From BCD1 sp965230565 (lineage in GTDB: Bacteria; Bacteroidota; Bacteroidia; Chitinophagales; Saprospiraceae): DNA of 64,000 bases. Below are positions 51,312-60,990 of the stretch, in pieces. How positions within the stretch are numbered: the stretch's first letter is position 1; every line of letters starts with the position of its first letter. The DNA lies in the NCBI GenBank assembly GCA_965230565.1, contig CBDDLH010000012.1, positions 434,001-498,000 of the forward strand. Direction: 5' to 3'. A program made the position numbers and the translations under genes. The notes beneath the pieces were generated by a model. The model saw nothing but the letters and a program-made list of their open reading frames with translations. It searched no databases and had not been told where the DNA came from.

Positions 51312-54053
51312 CTACTCCTCAATATCCTTCACAGCGTCCTCCACATCCTTGGTCGCTTTTTTCAAAGCTTCCAGGTCCTTTTCTTTTTTTGTAGGAGCCT
51401 TCTTTTTCGGAGCAGGATCAGCTTTTGGTTTTTCAGCACCTTTGAAAGGTTCTTTGCCGAAAACCAGTCCGTTTTTATCGGTATCTATGTAAATGGTATC
51501 TCCGGAAACAAATTCTCCGCTCAATACCACTTTTGACAATTCGTTGATCACATCTTTTTGAAGCACGCGCTTCATTGGGCGGGCACCAAACAGCGGATTA
51601 TAACCACGTTTGGCTAACCAGTCCAAAGCATTATCACTGATATGCTTGGTGATACCTTGTCTTGCGAGCATTTTGTCCACCTTTTTAAGCAACAGCAACA
51701 AGATCTTTCTGATCTCTGCAAGAGACAATGGCGTAAACATGATCTGCTCATCAATCCTGTTCAGGAACTCAGGACGCAACTCTTCTTTGAGCCGCTCAAA
51801 GACCTCTTCCTTGGTGGTTTCCATAATATCCTGCCTGTGGTCTTCTCCCAAAGCATCCAGGTCTTCAAAGTTTTCCAAAATGATCTCCGCTCCCATATTG
51901 GAAGTCATGATGATGATAGAATTTTTAAAGTCTGCAATGCGACCTTTATTATCTGTCAGTCGACCATCGTCGAGTACCTGAAGCAGTACGTTGAAAGTAT
52001 CCGGGTGAGCTTTTTCGATCTCGTCCAGCAAAATGATGGAATATGGTTTTCTCCTTACTGCTTCCGTCAGCTGACCACCTTCGTCGTAACCCACATATCC
52101 CGGAGGCGCACCCACCAGTCTTGATACTGCGTGTCTCTCCTGGAATTCACTCATGTCAATCCTCGTGATGGCTCTTTCATCATCGAATAATACTTCCGCC
52201 AGCGTTTTGGCCAGCTCGGTTTTACCAACACCTGTTGGTCCGAGGAAGATAAAGGAGCCGATGGGACGATTAGGGTCCTGCAATCCTGCACGGCTTCTTC
52301 TCACCGCATCCGATACTGCACGTACAGCTTCATGCTGACCGATAAGCCGCTGGCCAATTTCCTCTTCCAGGTGCAGGAGTTTGTCCTTCTCGCTTTGCAT
52401 CATTTTGGAAACCGGAATGCCGGTCCATTTAGCGACGATCTCAGCTATATCATTGCCATTGACTTCGTCATTGGTAAAACGGCTCTCTTCCGGCAGGTTA
52501 TCCAATTTTTCTTCACTTACCTTGAGCATGGCTTCCTGCTTTTGTAGCTCGCCGTAACGGATCTTGGCTACCGTTTCAAAGTCGCTTTTACGCTCGGCTC
52601 TGTCGGCTTCCATTTCGAGTTCTTCAATCCGCTTTTTAATTTCCTGGATATTATCGACGATTTCTTTTTCGTTTTTCCAGGAAGCGCGGATAGAATCTCT
52701 TTTTTCCTTAGCATTGGCAATCTGTTCATTGATAGCCTTGAGCTTTTTTTCGTTCTTTTTCTCCCGCTTGATGGCTTCTCTTTCAATCTCGAGCTGACGA
52801 ACCTTTCGGTCTTTTTCATCTACTTCTTCAGGAAGCGAATCCAGTTCAAGTCTCAATCTGGCGGCAGCTTCGTCAATGAGGTCAATAGCCTTATCGGGTA
52901 ATGCACGATCCGATATATAGCGGGCAGATAATTCTGCCGCTGCGATAAGGGCCTCATCGAGGATTTCTATCTTATGGTAGACCTCATAGCGCTCCTGCAA
53001 TCCACGCAATATGGAAATTGTGTCCTCAATGCTTGGTTCTTCAATGAGAATGGTCTGGAAACGTCTTACGAGGGCTTTGTCTTTTTCAAAGTATTTCTGG
53101 TATTCATCCAGGGTGGTGGCACCAATGGTCCGCAGCTCACCCCTTGCCAACGCAGGCTTGAGGATATTGGCAGCATCCATAGCTCCCTGTCCGCCACCTG
53201 CGCCGATCAGGGTGTGGATCTCGTCAATGAAGAGGATGAATTCACCGTTGGATTCGGTTACTTCCTTGATCACGCTTTTGAGACGTTCTTCGAACTCTCC
53301 TTTATATTTAGCTCCGGCGATGAGGGAGGCAATATCCAGGGCAAAAATTTTCTTGGATTTCAGATTTTCCGGTACGTCCTGTTTGACGATTCTCCAGGCG
53401 ATACCTTCCACAATGGCAGTCTTACCCACCCCGGCTTCACCGATCAGCAGCGGATTGTTTTTCTTTCTTCTGGACAAAATGTGCAATACCCGGCGAATTT
53501 CTTCATCACGGCCGATGATCGGGTCGAGCTTACCGTTTTCTGCCCGATCGTTCAGGTTGATGGCGAATTTTTTCAGGGCGTTATAAGTTCCGTCTGCACT
53601 TTGGTCGGTAACACTTTTACCTTTCCTCAATTCCAAAATGGCGGCTTTCAGTCCGTCAACGGTAGCTCCCATATCTTTCAGAATGGATGCACCCTTATCT
53701 TTTCCTTTGAGGATTCCAAGCAACATCAATTCAAGGGAAATGAATTCGTCTCCAAACTCAGGAAGCAATTTTTTTGCTGTAGCGAGTGCCTTATTGGCAT
53801 CATTGGTGAGAAATTGCTTCTCTGAACCTTCTACTTTTGGGTATTTTCTGACTTCGTCGTCCAGTTGTTTTTTCAGAACGAGAATGTTCACATTCATTTT
53901 TTGCAGCAGGAATTTAGAAACATCCTCATCTGTTTGCAAAATACCCGAAATGAGGTGTGGTGTATCCACTTGTTGCTGATCAAGCCCTCCGGCGATCTGC
54001 TGCCCCTTCATTATGGCTTCTTGTGATTTTGTTGTGAAATTATCGTATGTCAT
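51312..54053 (-). CDS. clpB: ATP-dependent disaggregase ClpB
   Basis: 913 residues. N-domain (Clp_N repeats, TYDNFTTKSQEAIMKGQQIA), NBD1 with LIGEAGVGKTAIVEG, the coiled-coil middle domain (about 410-530, rich in E, K and R), NBD2 with FLGPTGVGKTELAKTLAE and LLDEIEKAHPDTFNVLLQVL, then the D2-small domain. It works with DnaK to rescue aggregated proteins. A C-terminal extension of about 45 residues, rich in K, E, A and P (KADPAPKKKAPTKKEKDLEA), exceeds the usual ~860 residues. No HrcA or sigma-32 type element was recognised upstream. Confidence 0.97.
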   Translation of the reverse strand: MTYDNFTTKSQEAIMKGQQIAGGLDQQQVDTPHLISGILQTDEDVSKFLLQKMNVNILVLKKQLDDEVRKYPKVEGSEKQFLTNDANKALATAKKLLPEFGDEFISLELMLLGILKGKDKGASILKDMGATVDGLKAAILELRKGKSVTDQSADGTYNALKKFAINLNDRAENGKLDPIIGRDEEIRRVLHILSRRKKNNPLLIGEAGVGKTAIVEGIAWRIVKQDVPENLKSKKIFALDIASLIAGAKYKGEFEERLKSVIKEVTESNGEFILFIDEIHTLIGAGGGQGAMDAANILKPALARGELRTIGATTLDEYQKYFEKDKALVRRFQTILIEEPSIEDTISILRGLQERYEVYHKIEILDEALIAAAELSARYISDRALPDKAIDLIDEAAARLRLELDSLPEEVDEKDRKVRQLEIEREAIKREKKNEKKLKAINEQIANAKEKRDSIRASWKNEKEIVDNIQEIKKRIEELEMEADRAERKSDFETVAKIRYGELQKQEAMLKVSEEKLDNLPEESRFTNDEVNGNDIAEIVAKWTGIPVSKMMQSEKDKLLHLEEEIGQRLIGQHEAVRAVSDAVRRSRAGLQDPNRPIGSFIFLGPTGVGKTELAKTLAEVLFDDERAITRIDMSEFQERHAVSRLVGAPPGYVGYDEGGQLTEAVRRKPYSIILLDEIEKAHPDTFNVLLQVLDDGRLTDNKGRIADFKNSIIIMTSNMGAEIILENFEDLDALGEDHRQDIMETTKEEVFERLKEELRPEFLNRIDEQIMFTPLSLAEIRKILLLLLKKVDKMLARQGITKHISDNALDWLAKRGYNPLFGARPMKRVLQKDVINELSKVVLSGEFVSGDTIYIDTDKNGLVFGKEPFKGAEKPKADPAPKKKAPTKKEKDLEALKKATKDVEDAVKDIEE

Positions 54054-54094
54054 ATTTGCTTGTTTCTGATTGGTGGTTACTCGTTGCTGGTTTC

Positions 54095-54126
54095 GAAATC
54101 CTATTTTTCAGAAAAATAGTATTTCT
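54095..54126. repeat. Palindrome family AGAAATACT...AGTATTTCT, copy 2
   Basis: GAAATCCTATTTTTC and GAAAAATAGTATTTC surround the centre; one arm has a base difference from the other copies. Confidence 0.75.
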
Positions 54127-54435
54127 CTTACCCAAAAAATAATATTTCCTAAGGAAAATAGAATTTCCCGGAACAGAGATTCAAAAAAAAGGAAAGCTTT
54201 TAAAAAATCCTTTTCCTTTCGCTAAAACCTTCAAATTCTTCGAGGAACCACTGATTTTTTTACAATAAAACTATCAAAATACCTGCCAATCGCGAGATTT
54301 GTCATTTTGACACAAAAAGTTTATAAAGTGCTGACTTTTTGTCGGTTACGAATAGACTGTTAGACTATCAGACCTTTGCATGATTAGACTGTTTGTTGTG
54401 ATTTATCGGTCAAATAATCCGCAGATCAAAATTTA

Positions 54436-54467
54436 TCTAAAAGTCTAAAAGTCTAAAGGTCTAAAAG
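54436..54467. repeat. Four tandem 8-mers TCTAAAAG
   Basis: Three perfect units and one with G for A. Related TAGACTGT/TAGACTAT octamers lie about 80 bases upstream. Confidence 0.8.
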
Positions 54468-54586
54468 TCTTTTTCCTTCATCTCAGGCAGCAATTGTTTT
54501 CATTCTCGTATCTAAACGGACAATTCGACTAGTGAAGTATTTTAAAAACATCTCCAGAACAAGAACCCTTTTAATCTTATTATCTT

Positions 54587-57500
54587 ATGAAATTCCAGAA
54601 ACTTAAACTCGCTCTTTTTACTATTCTCTTTTCTTTTTCTTTTTCGGGTCTTTTTGCCCAAATGGTTGTCGATATTGAATACAACAACGTTCCCTGTGAA
54701 GGGGAATGTCTTGAAGCCTGGGTGTATGTTACGGGAGGAACGGCTCCCTACACTTACAATTGGTATGACGGAGTTACCACAACCGAAAGTTATTATATCA
54801 TTTGCGATAATCCTCCGGGGACTTACACGTATTGTGTGGATGTAGTTGATGCAAACGGGTTAGTAGCTTCCGCCTGTATCGATGTCTTTTGGTTGCCTTA
54901 CGAGCAATATTATCTCTATTCCAATGCACATGAAATTTGTCCGGCGAATGATCCTTCAGGTGGTAATCCCGGCAATAATAATTGCGAAAAAGTATGTGCT
55001 TTTTCCACGGTTACCTATTGGGTACAAGTGGATTCCATAGGCGGTGGAACCAATGGGGTCTCCTGGTCCATTTCAGGAGCAGATAGTTATGAGGTCAATA
55101 ATGAAGACGGTTCAGTTACGGTCAATTGGGGTGCTTCCGGATCAGGATACGTATCCGCCTTTTTCTGGGATCAGTGGTGTGGCGGCGAAGCCAGTACCTG
55201 TGTGGACATTCTCGATGATCCCGAGGCGGCTATTGGCAGTAATCCGGCAGCAGTTGATGGTGTGATAACTGTTTGCGAAGGACAAACCATCTTTTTTGAG
55301 AACCAAAGTACGGGGGCCTCTATTTATGAATGGAATTTCGGAATAGGCAGTTCTGAAGAAAGCGATCCCGAATTTACCTATGAATCGCCCGGATCCTATA
55401 CCGTTCAATTGATAGCTTATAATGAATGTCTTTGTTCTGATACAACCAGCGTTCAGGTAGAAGTCATCAATGCAGAAAATCCGAATGTCGATTGTGTGGC
55501 AACTGTTTGTGAAGGCGAAACCATCACCTATACTTCCGATGCGACCTGTGGTACTTTCTACTGGAACGTCAGTGGAAATGGAAATGTTACCAATGGTGGC
55601 GGCCCTAATGATAATTTTGTAACCATCGATTGGTTAAGCGGGCCGATTGGAACGATTGAGTTGCAGGTCGACGATTGTGGAGCGGGTAATTTCTGCCTTG
55701 CGCCGACTTTTGTGGAAGTGCCCATCATAACGGATAATGCGCCGATCCAGGGAAATACCAATGTTTGTAAAGGCGCCGTTGAAATCTATAGCCTTCCAGC
55801 CTATGAAGCAACAGAATACAACTGGGCGGTGACCAATTTCGGAACCATCATCGCCGGACAGGGAACCCATCAAATTACTGTGGAATGGAATAATCAGTTT
55901 TATCCATCTGCAGCGCAAACCATAAGTGTAAGCTATGAAAATTGTTATCTCGAGTGTGGTGGTGAGGCTACCCTGTCTGTAGAAGTGGAACCGGAGTTTT
56001 ACCTCGTTGGGTCTATTGAGGTTTGTGAAAATGATAGTGAAATTTATTCGGCTATCAATACTCAAAATAATATGAGTTTCAGTTGTGACTGGACCATTAC
56101 TCAAAACGGCACGACGATTCAGACTATTAATGCCACCACTGACCCAATGATCGATTGGAACTTTGGTGCAGGCTATTATACATTAACCGCTGAGCCGACA
56201 AACCCGGGAGATTATTGTGTGGCCGCTTTTGAGATGAATGTAAATGTGGTAGCTGCTCCTCCGGTTGTTGATGCCATTGAAGGGGAAGCAAACGTTTGTC
56301 CGAACTCCACCTACACCTATGAAGCCATCGGTATTCCTGAGAATAATTACAGGTGGCAGGTGAATAACGGAGGCGCTGTAACAGAAAGATATGGAAATCC
56401 AATCACAGTGACCTGGGGCGGTTCAGGACCTTATGAATTGTCGGTTGTACAAATCAATTCATCGGGTATTCCTTGTGAATCAGAAGCCTTGTCATTAACA
56501 GCCCAGGCGATTACAGGATTTTCCATTGACGGTACCAGTGATGTATGCCGTGACCAGGTCAGCGAATTTTCAACACAGCATTACGATGGCATTGATTATG
56601 CCTGGTCTATCAATCCGGCGTCTGCCGGTACGATTATCGGTGATCCTTCATTGAGTTCGATTGAAATCGTTTGGTTTGAAGATGGTCCGGCCACTGTGGA
56701 GCTTTCGGCTTGTAGCGAATCAACTTCTTTGAATGTGGAAGTTTACCCGCTGCCACAACCTGTAGTTACGCATCCTTCTGAACTTTGTCCGAACGGAATT
56801 GCAACGGTACAAACTACTCAGGTTTTTGACAGTTATGAATGGAGAGACGAATTCGGGGCGCTGGTGTCTACATTGGCAACTCCGGATATCGGACCAGGAT
56901 ATTATAGAGTAAGTGTAACCAATCAGTACGGATGCGTGGGAGATACAACTTTCCACATCGATGCCCAGCCGGCTTCGGTGATCAATATTTCTACGCCCTC
57001 CCCGACGGTATTTTGTAATGTACCGGTAGATGCAACTTTATACGCCATAAATTCAAGTGCGGGGTATTCCTACCAGTGGTACCATAACGGTACGATGGTA
57101 GGGATCGATGATCCGGTTTATAATGCTACCGCCTATGGAAATTATTATGTCGAAATAACAGACTCCTATGGCTGTATGTCAACCTCCAATGTCATTGAGT
57201 TAGAGGATTGCGGTGGAGGTGGCGGTGGTCCCGGCGGCGGACCGAGTTGTGCCTTTGCAGGTGATAGCTTTGATTTGTTAGGAGGTGTTGATTGTAATGA
57301 ACGATCCTACCAGGAATCTTCTTTGGTGAGTCCTGTACCTGGTTCCATTACCTGGAATTTTGGCGATCCGGGAAGTGGTACTGCTAATTATGCATCGGGA
57401 CCAAACCCAACACATTTCTTCTCTGAAGCAGGATTCTTCAAAGTAGTTATGTGGGCAGATTATGTCAATGGGACAGGTGATGTAGTGTCCTGTTATGAAT

Positions 57501-60500
57501 TAAGAGTGGATACAGTATTGATGGCAGCAGATTTTGAAGTGGACAATGCCTGCCCGGGTGAGGTGGTGGAGTTTTTCGATCTGTCGACCTTCCTGCCATT
57601 TGTGAACATCGTTTCCTGGGAATGGGATTTTGGCGACCCGGCCAGCGGCGCTGCGAATACTTCAACTGATCAGAACCCAACACATATTTTTGCCTCGGAA
57701 GGCACATATAATGTTACGCTTACAGCTACGGCTGATAATGGCTGCACTTCAACCATCACCCGTGTATTGAACGTTTACCCACCGCCACCGGTGATATTCG
57801 AAGAACCTGAGGTCGGATGTGCGGCTTCTGCATCAGGGTTTATTGCCGATGTTCCCAATACCGTTACTTACGTGCAATGGAACTTTGGTGATCCGGCAAG
57901 TGGTAATAAGAACACTTCAGAGATTTTTGATGCTTATCATTTGTATGAAACCCCTGGAGTTTATACCGTGACATTATTTGTACAAAGTATTTATGGTTGT
58001 ACAAATTCCTATAGCAGGAATATCACTATCGAACCGAATACGCTCTCCGGTGATATCGTCCTTTCCGGAAGCCTGCCTTTATGTGAAGGAGATTCCATCG
58101 ATTTGACCGCTCCTTCTGGAGGCGTTTCATGGATGTGGTCGACAGGAGAAACGACAGAAACCATTACGGTTGGTGAAGAAGGTGTTTATGAAGTGCTGGT
58201 TACCGATGAAGATGGTTGTACATATGTGCCTGATGTTGTGGTTGTAGAAGTCATTCCCGCACCGGATGCTCCTATCCGCGGAGTGGAGTACAATGAATAT
58301 GGCCTGCCGACAGCTTTTTTCAATGATGGATATGTGACCTGTGAAGGCGAAGATATATTCCTCGAAGTCATTGAAGGTACCGATTACACCTATGAATGGT
58401 CCAATGGAGATATGGGCCCGGAAACAGAATATTCTGAGGATAGAGGCAATCTATTACCTGCCGGTGATTATGATATATATGTAACCGTTACGGATAATGC
58501 AACTTCCTGTACCAATGTGATGGGGCCTTTTGAGATAACGGTTAATCCGGTTCCCCAGAATGTGGAGATCACCGCTTCGATTGCCGGGTTGATCTGTGAA
58601 GCAACGGAAACAGTATTCAGTGTGGTAAGCCCGGATGCAAATCTCACGTATGTTTGGAATACGGGCGTGGTAGGAACCACCATGACCACTTCAGAAGCTG
58701 GAGATTATTACGTGACGGCCATTACTGAATTTGGTTGTGAAAGTGAAAGTAATATCCTGACCATCGTCGACGGCCCGGCAGTGGATATGATTCCTTCCGG
58801 TTGTCATACCCGTTGTAGCCCGGATACTATCTGTATTCCGCCAATTGCCGGAATTACCAGTTATCAATGGTATTTCAACGGTTCGCCGATCCCGGCTCCG
58901 GATGGCAATGATCCCGATCTGATCATTGATGAAAGCGGAGAGTATTTTGTGGAAATGGTGAGTACGATTGGTTGTGTGTTGTCCTCAGATCCATTGACAG
59001 TTGATCTGTATGATGGATTTGGAACCATCCAGGGTGAGGTGTACTCAGATGTAAACCTTAATGGTATGATCGATGCAGCAGATACGCTGGTCAGCGGTGT
59101 GACCATAAACCTGATCCTGGAAGGTCTTGAAATTGCCGATGATGCGAGTGATGCCAATGGCTTTTATGCCTTTGAAAATATATTGTCTACGGGGTATACC
59201 CTGGAGATTGATACGATGAGTATTCCTGCAGGTCTGCAGGCAACAGTCCTGAATGTAGATACGACAATGGTCGGTTGTGATGTCGTTCTGGAGATCGATT
59301 GGCTGCTGGAAGAATATTGTCCTGAAAGCCCGGTTGTGGAGGTGCAATTTGTCGAGTGTGCAGGTGAAACGGTTGATTATAATGGGTCTATTTTTACGAG
59401 TGATACCACCTTTACAGCAGTTTATTCCATTTCGCCGACCTGTGATTCGACGGAGGAGGTTACCATTCAGTTTATGGAAGAGATCGTTGAACAGGTTCAA
59501 ATCGATGCCTGTTCCGGTACGACTGTTGATTACGCAGGGCAGACTTATAATCCGGGAGATCAGGATATGATCGTCCTGACCAGTGCTTCGGGGTGTGATT
59601 CGACCATTATGCTGAGTGTTGCGGAGATATTCCCAACTTCTTCGGCTTTACAATTAGAAGCGTGTGTAGGAGAATCCAGAACTTATGATGGCTTGGAATT
59701 GCAGATCGGTGATCAAATGGATTTCACCTATGTCAATGCAGCCGGTTGCGACTCGATAGTTTCTGTGGAGATTGTCAGTTTGCCGGAGGCAGTAGTTGAT
59801 GCCCAGGTAGACGACAGTTGTCCGAATACTTCAACGGGATTGGTGACGGTTGAAGTTGATAGTGGCGTCGCACCATTTGAATACTCTCTGGATGGAACGA
59901 ATTTCCAATCCAATCCGGGGTTTACTGGTTTACAAGCTGATGGTTATACCGCATATGTGCGTGATAATAATGGTTGTGTATCCACTTATGATTTCAATGT
60001 AGATGCCATGGATGTGCTGATCGTACTGGTTGATGATGAAATACTGCCATGTGAAACACTGGAAGCAGAATTACAAGCGGATGTGCTTTCCGGAGATGAT
60101 GGTAATCTGACTTTTATTTGGAATAATGGAGCAACCGATCCGAATCTAACGGTGAATGAAACGGGAGCTTATTCGCTTCAGGTAGCCAATAGTTGTGAAG
60201 TTGTAAATGTGAATGCGGCTGTTCAGCGGGAGATAGAACCTTCGGAAACAGGAATTTATGTGCCAAACGCATTCTCACCGAATAATGACGGTCCGAATGA
60301 TCTGTTCATGGTTTATCCAAGTCCGGAGATACAGTTTGAGAATTACAACCTGGCCGTTTTCGACAGATGGGGAAATAATCTTTTCCAGTCGGAAGATATC
60401 AGCAGTGGTTGGAATGGGAAAACCCAAAGTACAGAGATGAAGCCGGGAGTATATATCTGGCAGATGCAGGCGACGGTGAATATATGTGGTAAGATGGAGA

Positions 60501-60538
60501 AGATCACGAAGTCGGGAGAAGTGGTGCTTTTACGGTAG
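54587..60538 (+). CDS. 1983-aa T9SS type B protein with PKD and SprB-like domains
   Basis: Signal peptide MKFQKLKLALFTILFSFSFS, then GLFAQ. Many Ig/PKD-like units follow: a PKD domain near 225-295 (IYEWNFGIGSSEESDPEFTY), a cluster of three PKD domains at about 915-1150 (ITWNFGDPGSG, WEWDFGDPASG, VQWNFGDPASG), a Gly-rich linker at about 880 (GGGGGPGGGPSC), an SdrD-like beta domain near 1480 (GEVYSDVNLNGMIDAADTLV), one SprB repeat near 1740-1805, and a CHU_C type B sorting domain at about 1885-1983 (IYVPNAFSPNNDGPNDLFMV, then FDRWGNNLFQ, then GVYIWQMQ). Surface-exposed or secreted through T9SS; no enzyme domain seen. Probably adhesive or structural. Its stop codon lies inside the first of a run of heptamers. 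Confidence 0.94.
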   Translation: MKFQKLKLALFTILFSFSFSGLFAQMVVDIEYNNVPCEGECLEAWVYVTGGTAPYTYNWYDGVTTTESYYIICDNPPGTYTYCVDVVDANGLVASACIDVFWLPYEQYYLYSNAHEICPANDPSGGNPGNNNCEKVCAFSTVTYWVQVDSIGGGTNGVSWSISGADSYEVNNEDGSVTVNWGASGSGYVSAFFWDQWCGGEASTCVDILDDPEAAIGSNPAAVDGVITVCEGQTIFFENQSTGASIYEWNFGIGSSEESDPEFTYESPGSYTVQLIAYNECLCSDTTSVQVEVINAENPNVDCVATVCEGETITYTSDATCGTFYWNVSGNGNVTNGGGPNDNFVTIDWLSGPIGTIELQVDDCGAGNFCLAPTFVEVPIITDNAPIQGNTNVCKGAVEIYSLPAYEATEYNWAVTNFGTIIAGQGTHQITVEWNNQFYPSAAQTISVSYENCYLECGGEATLSVEVEPEFYLVGSIEVCENDSEIYSAINTQNNMSFSCDWTITQNGTTIQTINATTDPMIDWNFGAGYYTLTAEPTNPGDYCVAAFEMNVNVVAAPPVVDAIEGEANVCPNSTYTYEAIGIPENNYRWQVNNGGAVTERYGNPITVTWGGSGPYELSVVQINSSGIPCESEALSLTAQAITGFSIDGTSDVCRDQVSEFSTQHYDGIDYAWSINPASAGTIIGDPSLSSIEIVWFEDGPATVELSACSESTSLNVEVYPLPQPVVTHPSELCPNGIATVQTTQVFDSYEWRDEFGALVSTLATPDIGPGYYRVSVTNQYGCVGDTTFHIDAQPASVINISTPSPTVFCNVPVDATLYAINSSAGYSYQWYHNGTMVGIDDPVYNATAYGNYYVEITDSYGCMSTSNVIELEDCGGGGGGPGGGPSCAFAGDSFDLLGGVDCNERSYQESSLVSPVPGSITWNFGDPGSGTANYASGPNPTHFFSEAGFFKVVMWADYVNGTGDVVSCYELRVDTVLMAADFEVDNACPGEVVEFFDLSTFLPFVNIVSWEWDFGDPASGAANTSTDQNPTHIFASEGTYNVTLTATADNGCTSTITRVLNVYPPPPVIFEEPEVGCAASASGFIADVPNTVTYVQWNFGDPASGNKNTSEIFDAYHLYETPGVYTVTLFVQSIYGCTNSYSRNITIEPNTLSGDIVLSGSLPLCEGDSIDLTAPSGGVSWMWSTGETTETITVGEEGVYEVLVTDEDGCTYVPDVVVVEVIPAPDAPIRGVEYNEYGLPTAFFNDGYVTCEGEDIFLEVIEGTDYTYEWSNGDMGPETEYSEDRGNLLPAGDYDIYVTVTDNATSCTNVMGPFEITVNPVPQNVEITASIAGLICEATETVFSVVSPDANLTYVWNTGVVGTTMTTSEAGDYYVTAITEFGCESESNILTIVDGPAVDMIPSGCHTRCSPDTICIPPIAGITSYQWYFNGSPIPAPDGNDPDLIIDESGEYFVEMVSTIGCVLSSDPLTVDLYDGFGTIQGEVYSDVNLNGMIDAADTLVSGVTINLILEGLEIADDASDANGFYAFENILSTGYTLEIDTMSIPAGLQATVLNVDTTMVGCDVVLEIDWLLEEYCPESPVVEVQFVECAGETVDYNGSIFTSDTTFTAVYSISPTCDSTEEVTIQFMEEIVEQVQIDACSGTTVDYAGQTYNPGDQDMIVLTSASGCDSTIMLSVAEIFPTSSALQLEACVGESRTYDGLELQIGDQMDFTYVNAAGCDSIVSVEIVSLPEAVVDAQVDDSCPNTSTGLVTVEVDSGVAPFEYSLDGTNFQSNPGFTGLQADGYTAYVRDNNGCVSTYDFNVDAMDVLIVLVDDEILPCETLEAELQADVLSGDDGNLTFIWNNGATDPNLTVNETGAYSLQVANSCEVVNVNAAVQREIEPSETGIYVPNAFSPNNDGPNDLFMVYPSPEIQFENYNLAVFDRWGNNLFQSEDISSGWNGKTQSTEMKPGVYIWQMQATVNICGKMEKITKSGEVVLLR

Positions 60539-60580
60539 ACGATAGACGGCTTACGGTTGACGGTATACGGTCAACGGTTT
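60532..60580. repeat. Seven heptamers, consensus ACGGTTN
   Basis: Units ACGGTAG, ACGATAG, ACGGCTT, ACGGTTG, ACGGTAT, ACGGTCA, ACGGTTT. The first includes the stop codon of the T9SS gene. Confidence 0.85.
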
Positions 60581-60590
60581 GCGAAGAGCA

Positions 60591-60621
60591 AGAAATACTA
60601 TTTTTAGAAAAATAGTATTTC
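60591..60621. repeat. Palindrome family AGAAATACT...AGTATTTCT, copy 3
   Basis: AGAAATACTATTTTT followed by an A and the exact complement; the most symmetrical of the three copies. Confidence 0.85.
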
Positions 60622-60641
60622 TATTCACGATTGTGTATGAC

Positions 60642-60673
60642 AGGTGTTTCGGTCAAAATTGACCGGAACACCT
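60642..60673 (+). terminator. Hairpin downstream of the T9SS gene
   Basis: A 14-bp stem with one G-U pair (AGGTGTTTCGGTCA, 60642-60655 with 60660-60673) and a weak T-tract. A second T-tailed hairpin follows at 60735-60762 (TCCCGGTT with AATCGGGA, then TTTTTTGATTTTT). One or both could end the giant gene's transcript. Confidence 0.6.
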
Positions 60674-60759
60674 TTAAGTTCAAATTCCAAAAACGCGTGC
60701 TCTTTCAAGGATCACGGTGTTTAGTCTAGACGGGTCCCGGTTTGTAAGAATCGGGATTT

Positions 60760-60790
60760 TTTGATTTTTCCTATAGATTGTTTACTTTTG
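60760..60790 (+). promoter_or_regulatory. Promoter of a candidate small RNA
   Basis: TTTG at 60760-60763 and TACTTTTG at 60783-60790 are 19 bases apart, matching the Bacteroidota consensus. No protein gene follows on this strand. Confidence 0.65.
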
Positions 60791-60796
60791 GTTAAC

Positions 60797-60915
60797 ATTT
60801 GTGTGTCGAATAAGCTTTTTTAGCCCACGGCAACAAAATTGGACTATTATGAAAAAACTTTTTTAGCTCTAACCTAAAAAAGGAAATGCTCTCCGCCCGG
60901 AGGGCATTTTTTGTT
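60797..60915 (+). ncRNA. Candidate small RNA of about 115 nt
   Basis: A consensus-like promoter and a strong terminator (AAATGCTCTCCG at 60884-60895 with 60898-60909, followed by TTTTTTG) bound about 115 bases with no real frame; the longest start is ATG AAA AAA CTT TTT TAG at about 60850. CTTTTTTAG near 60814-60823 can pair with CTAAAAAAG near 60874-60883, which would close the RNA. It lies convergent with murI. Family not recognised. Confidence 0.5.
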
Positions 60916-60990
60916 TGGTGAACGCTGAAAATAATCCGGGAAAAATTCGAGATGTCAGGTTGTACGAAAGTAAAATATGAAGTTGCCACC

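Larger units (their letters stand above)
54054..54586. other. Intergenic region of repeats between divergent clpB and a T9SS gene
   Basis: Holds a few heptamers of the TTRCTGG family (about 54073-54094), two palindromes of the AGTATTTCT family (54095-54126 and a degenerate one at about 54134-54168), scattered TAGACT motifs (54350-54390) and four 8-mers TCTAAAAG (54436-54467). No gene is visible. Promoters for both flanking genes must lie here, but none matched clearly. Confidence 0.6.

Noticed and set aside
52974..53825. 283-codon plus-strand ORF inside clpB
   Set aside because: Antisense shadow of a highly conserved gene; no recognisable product.
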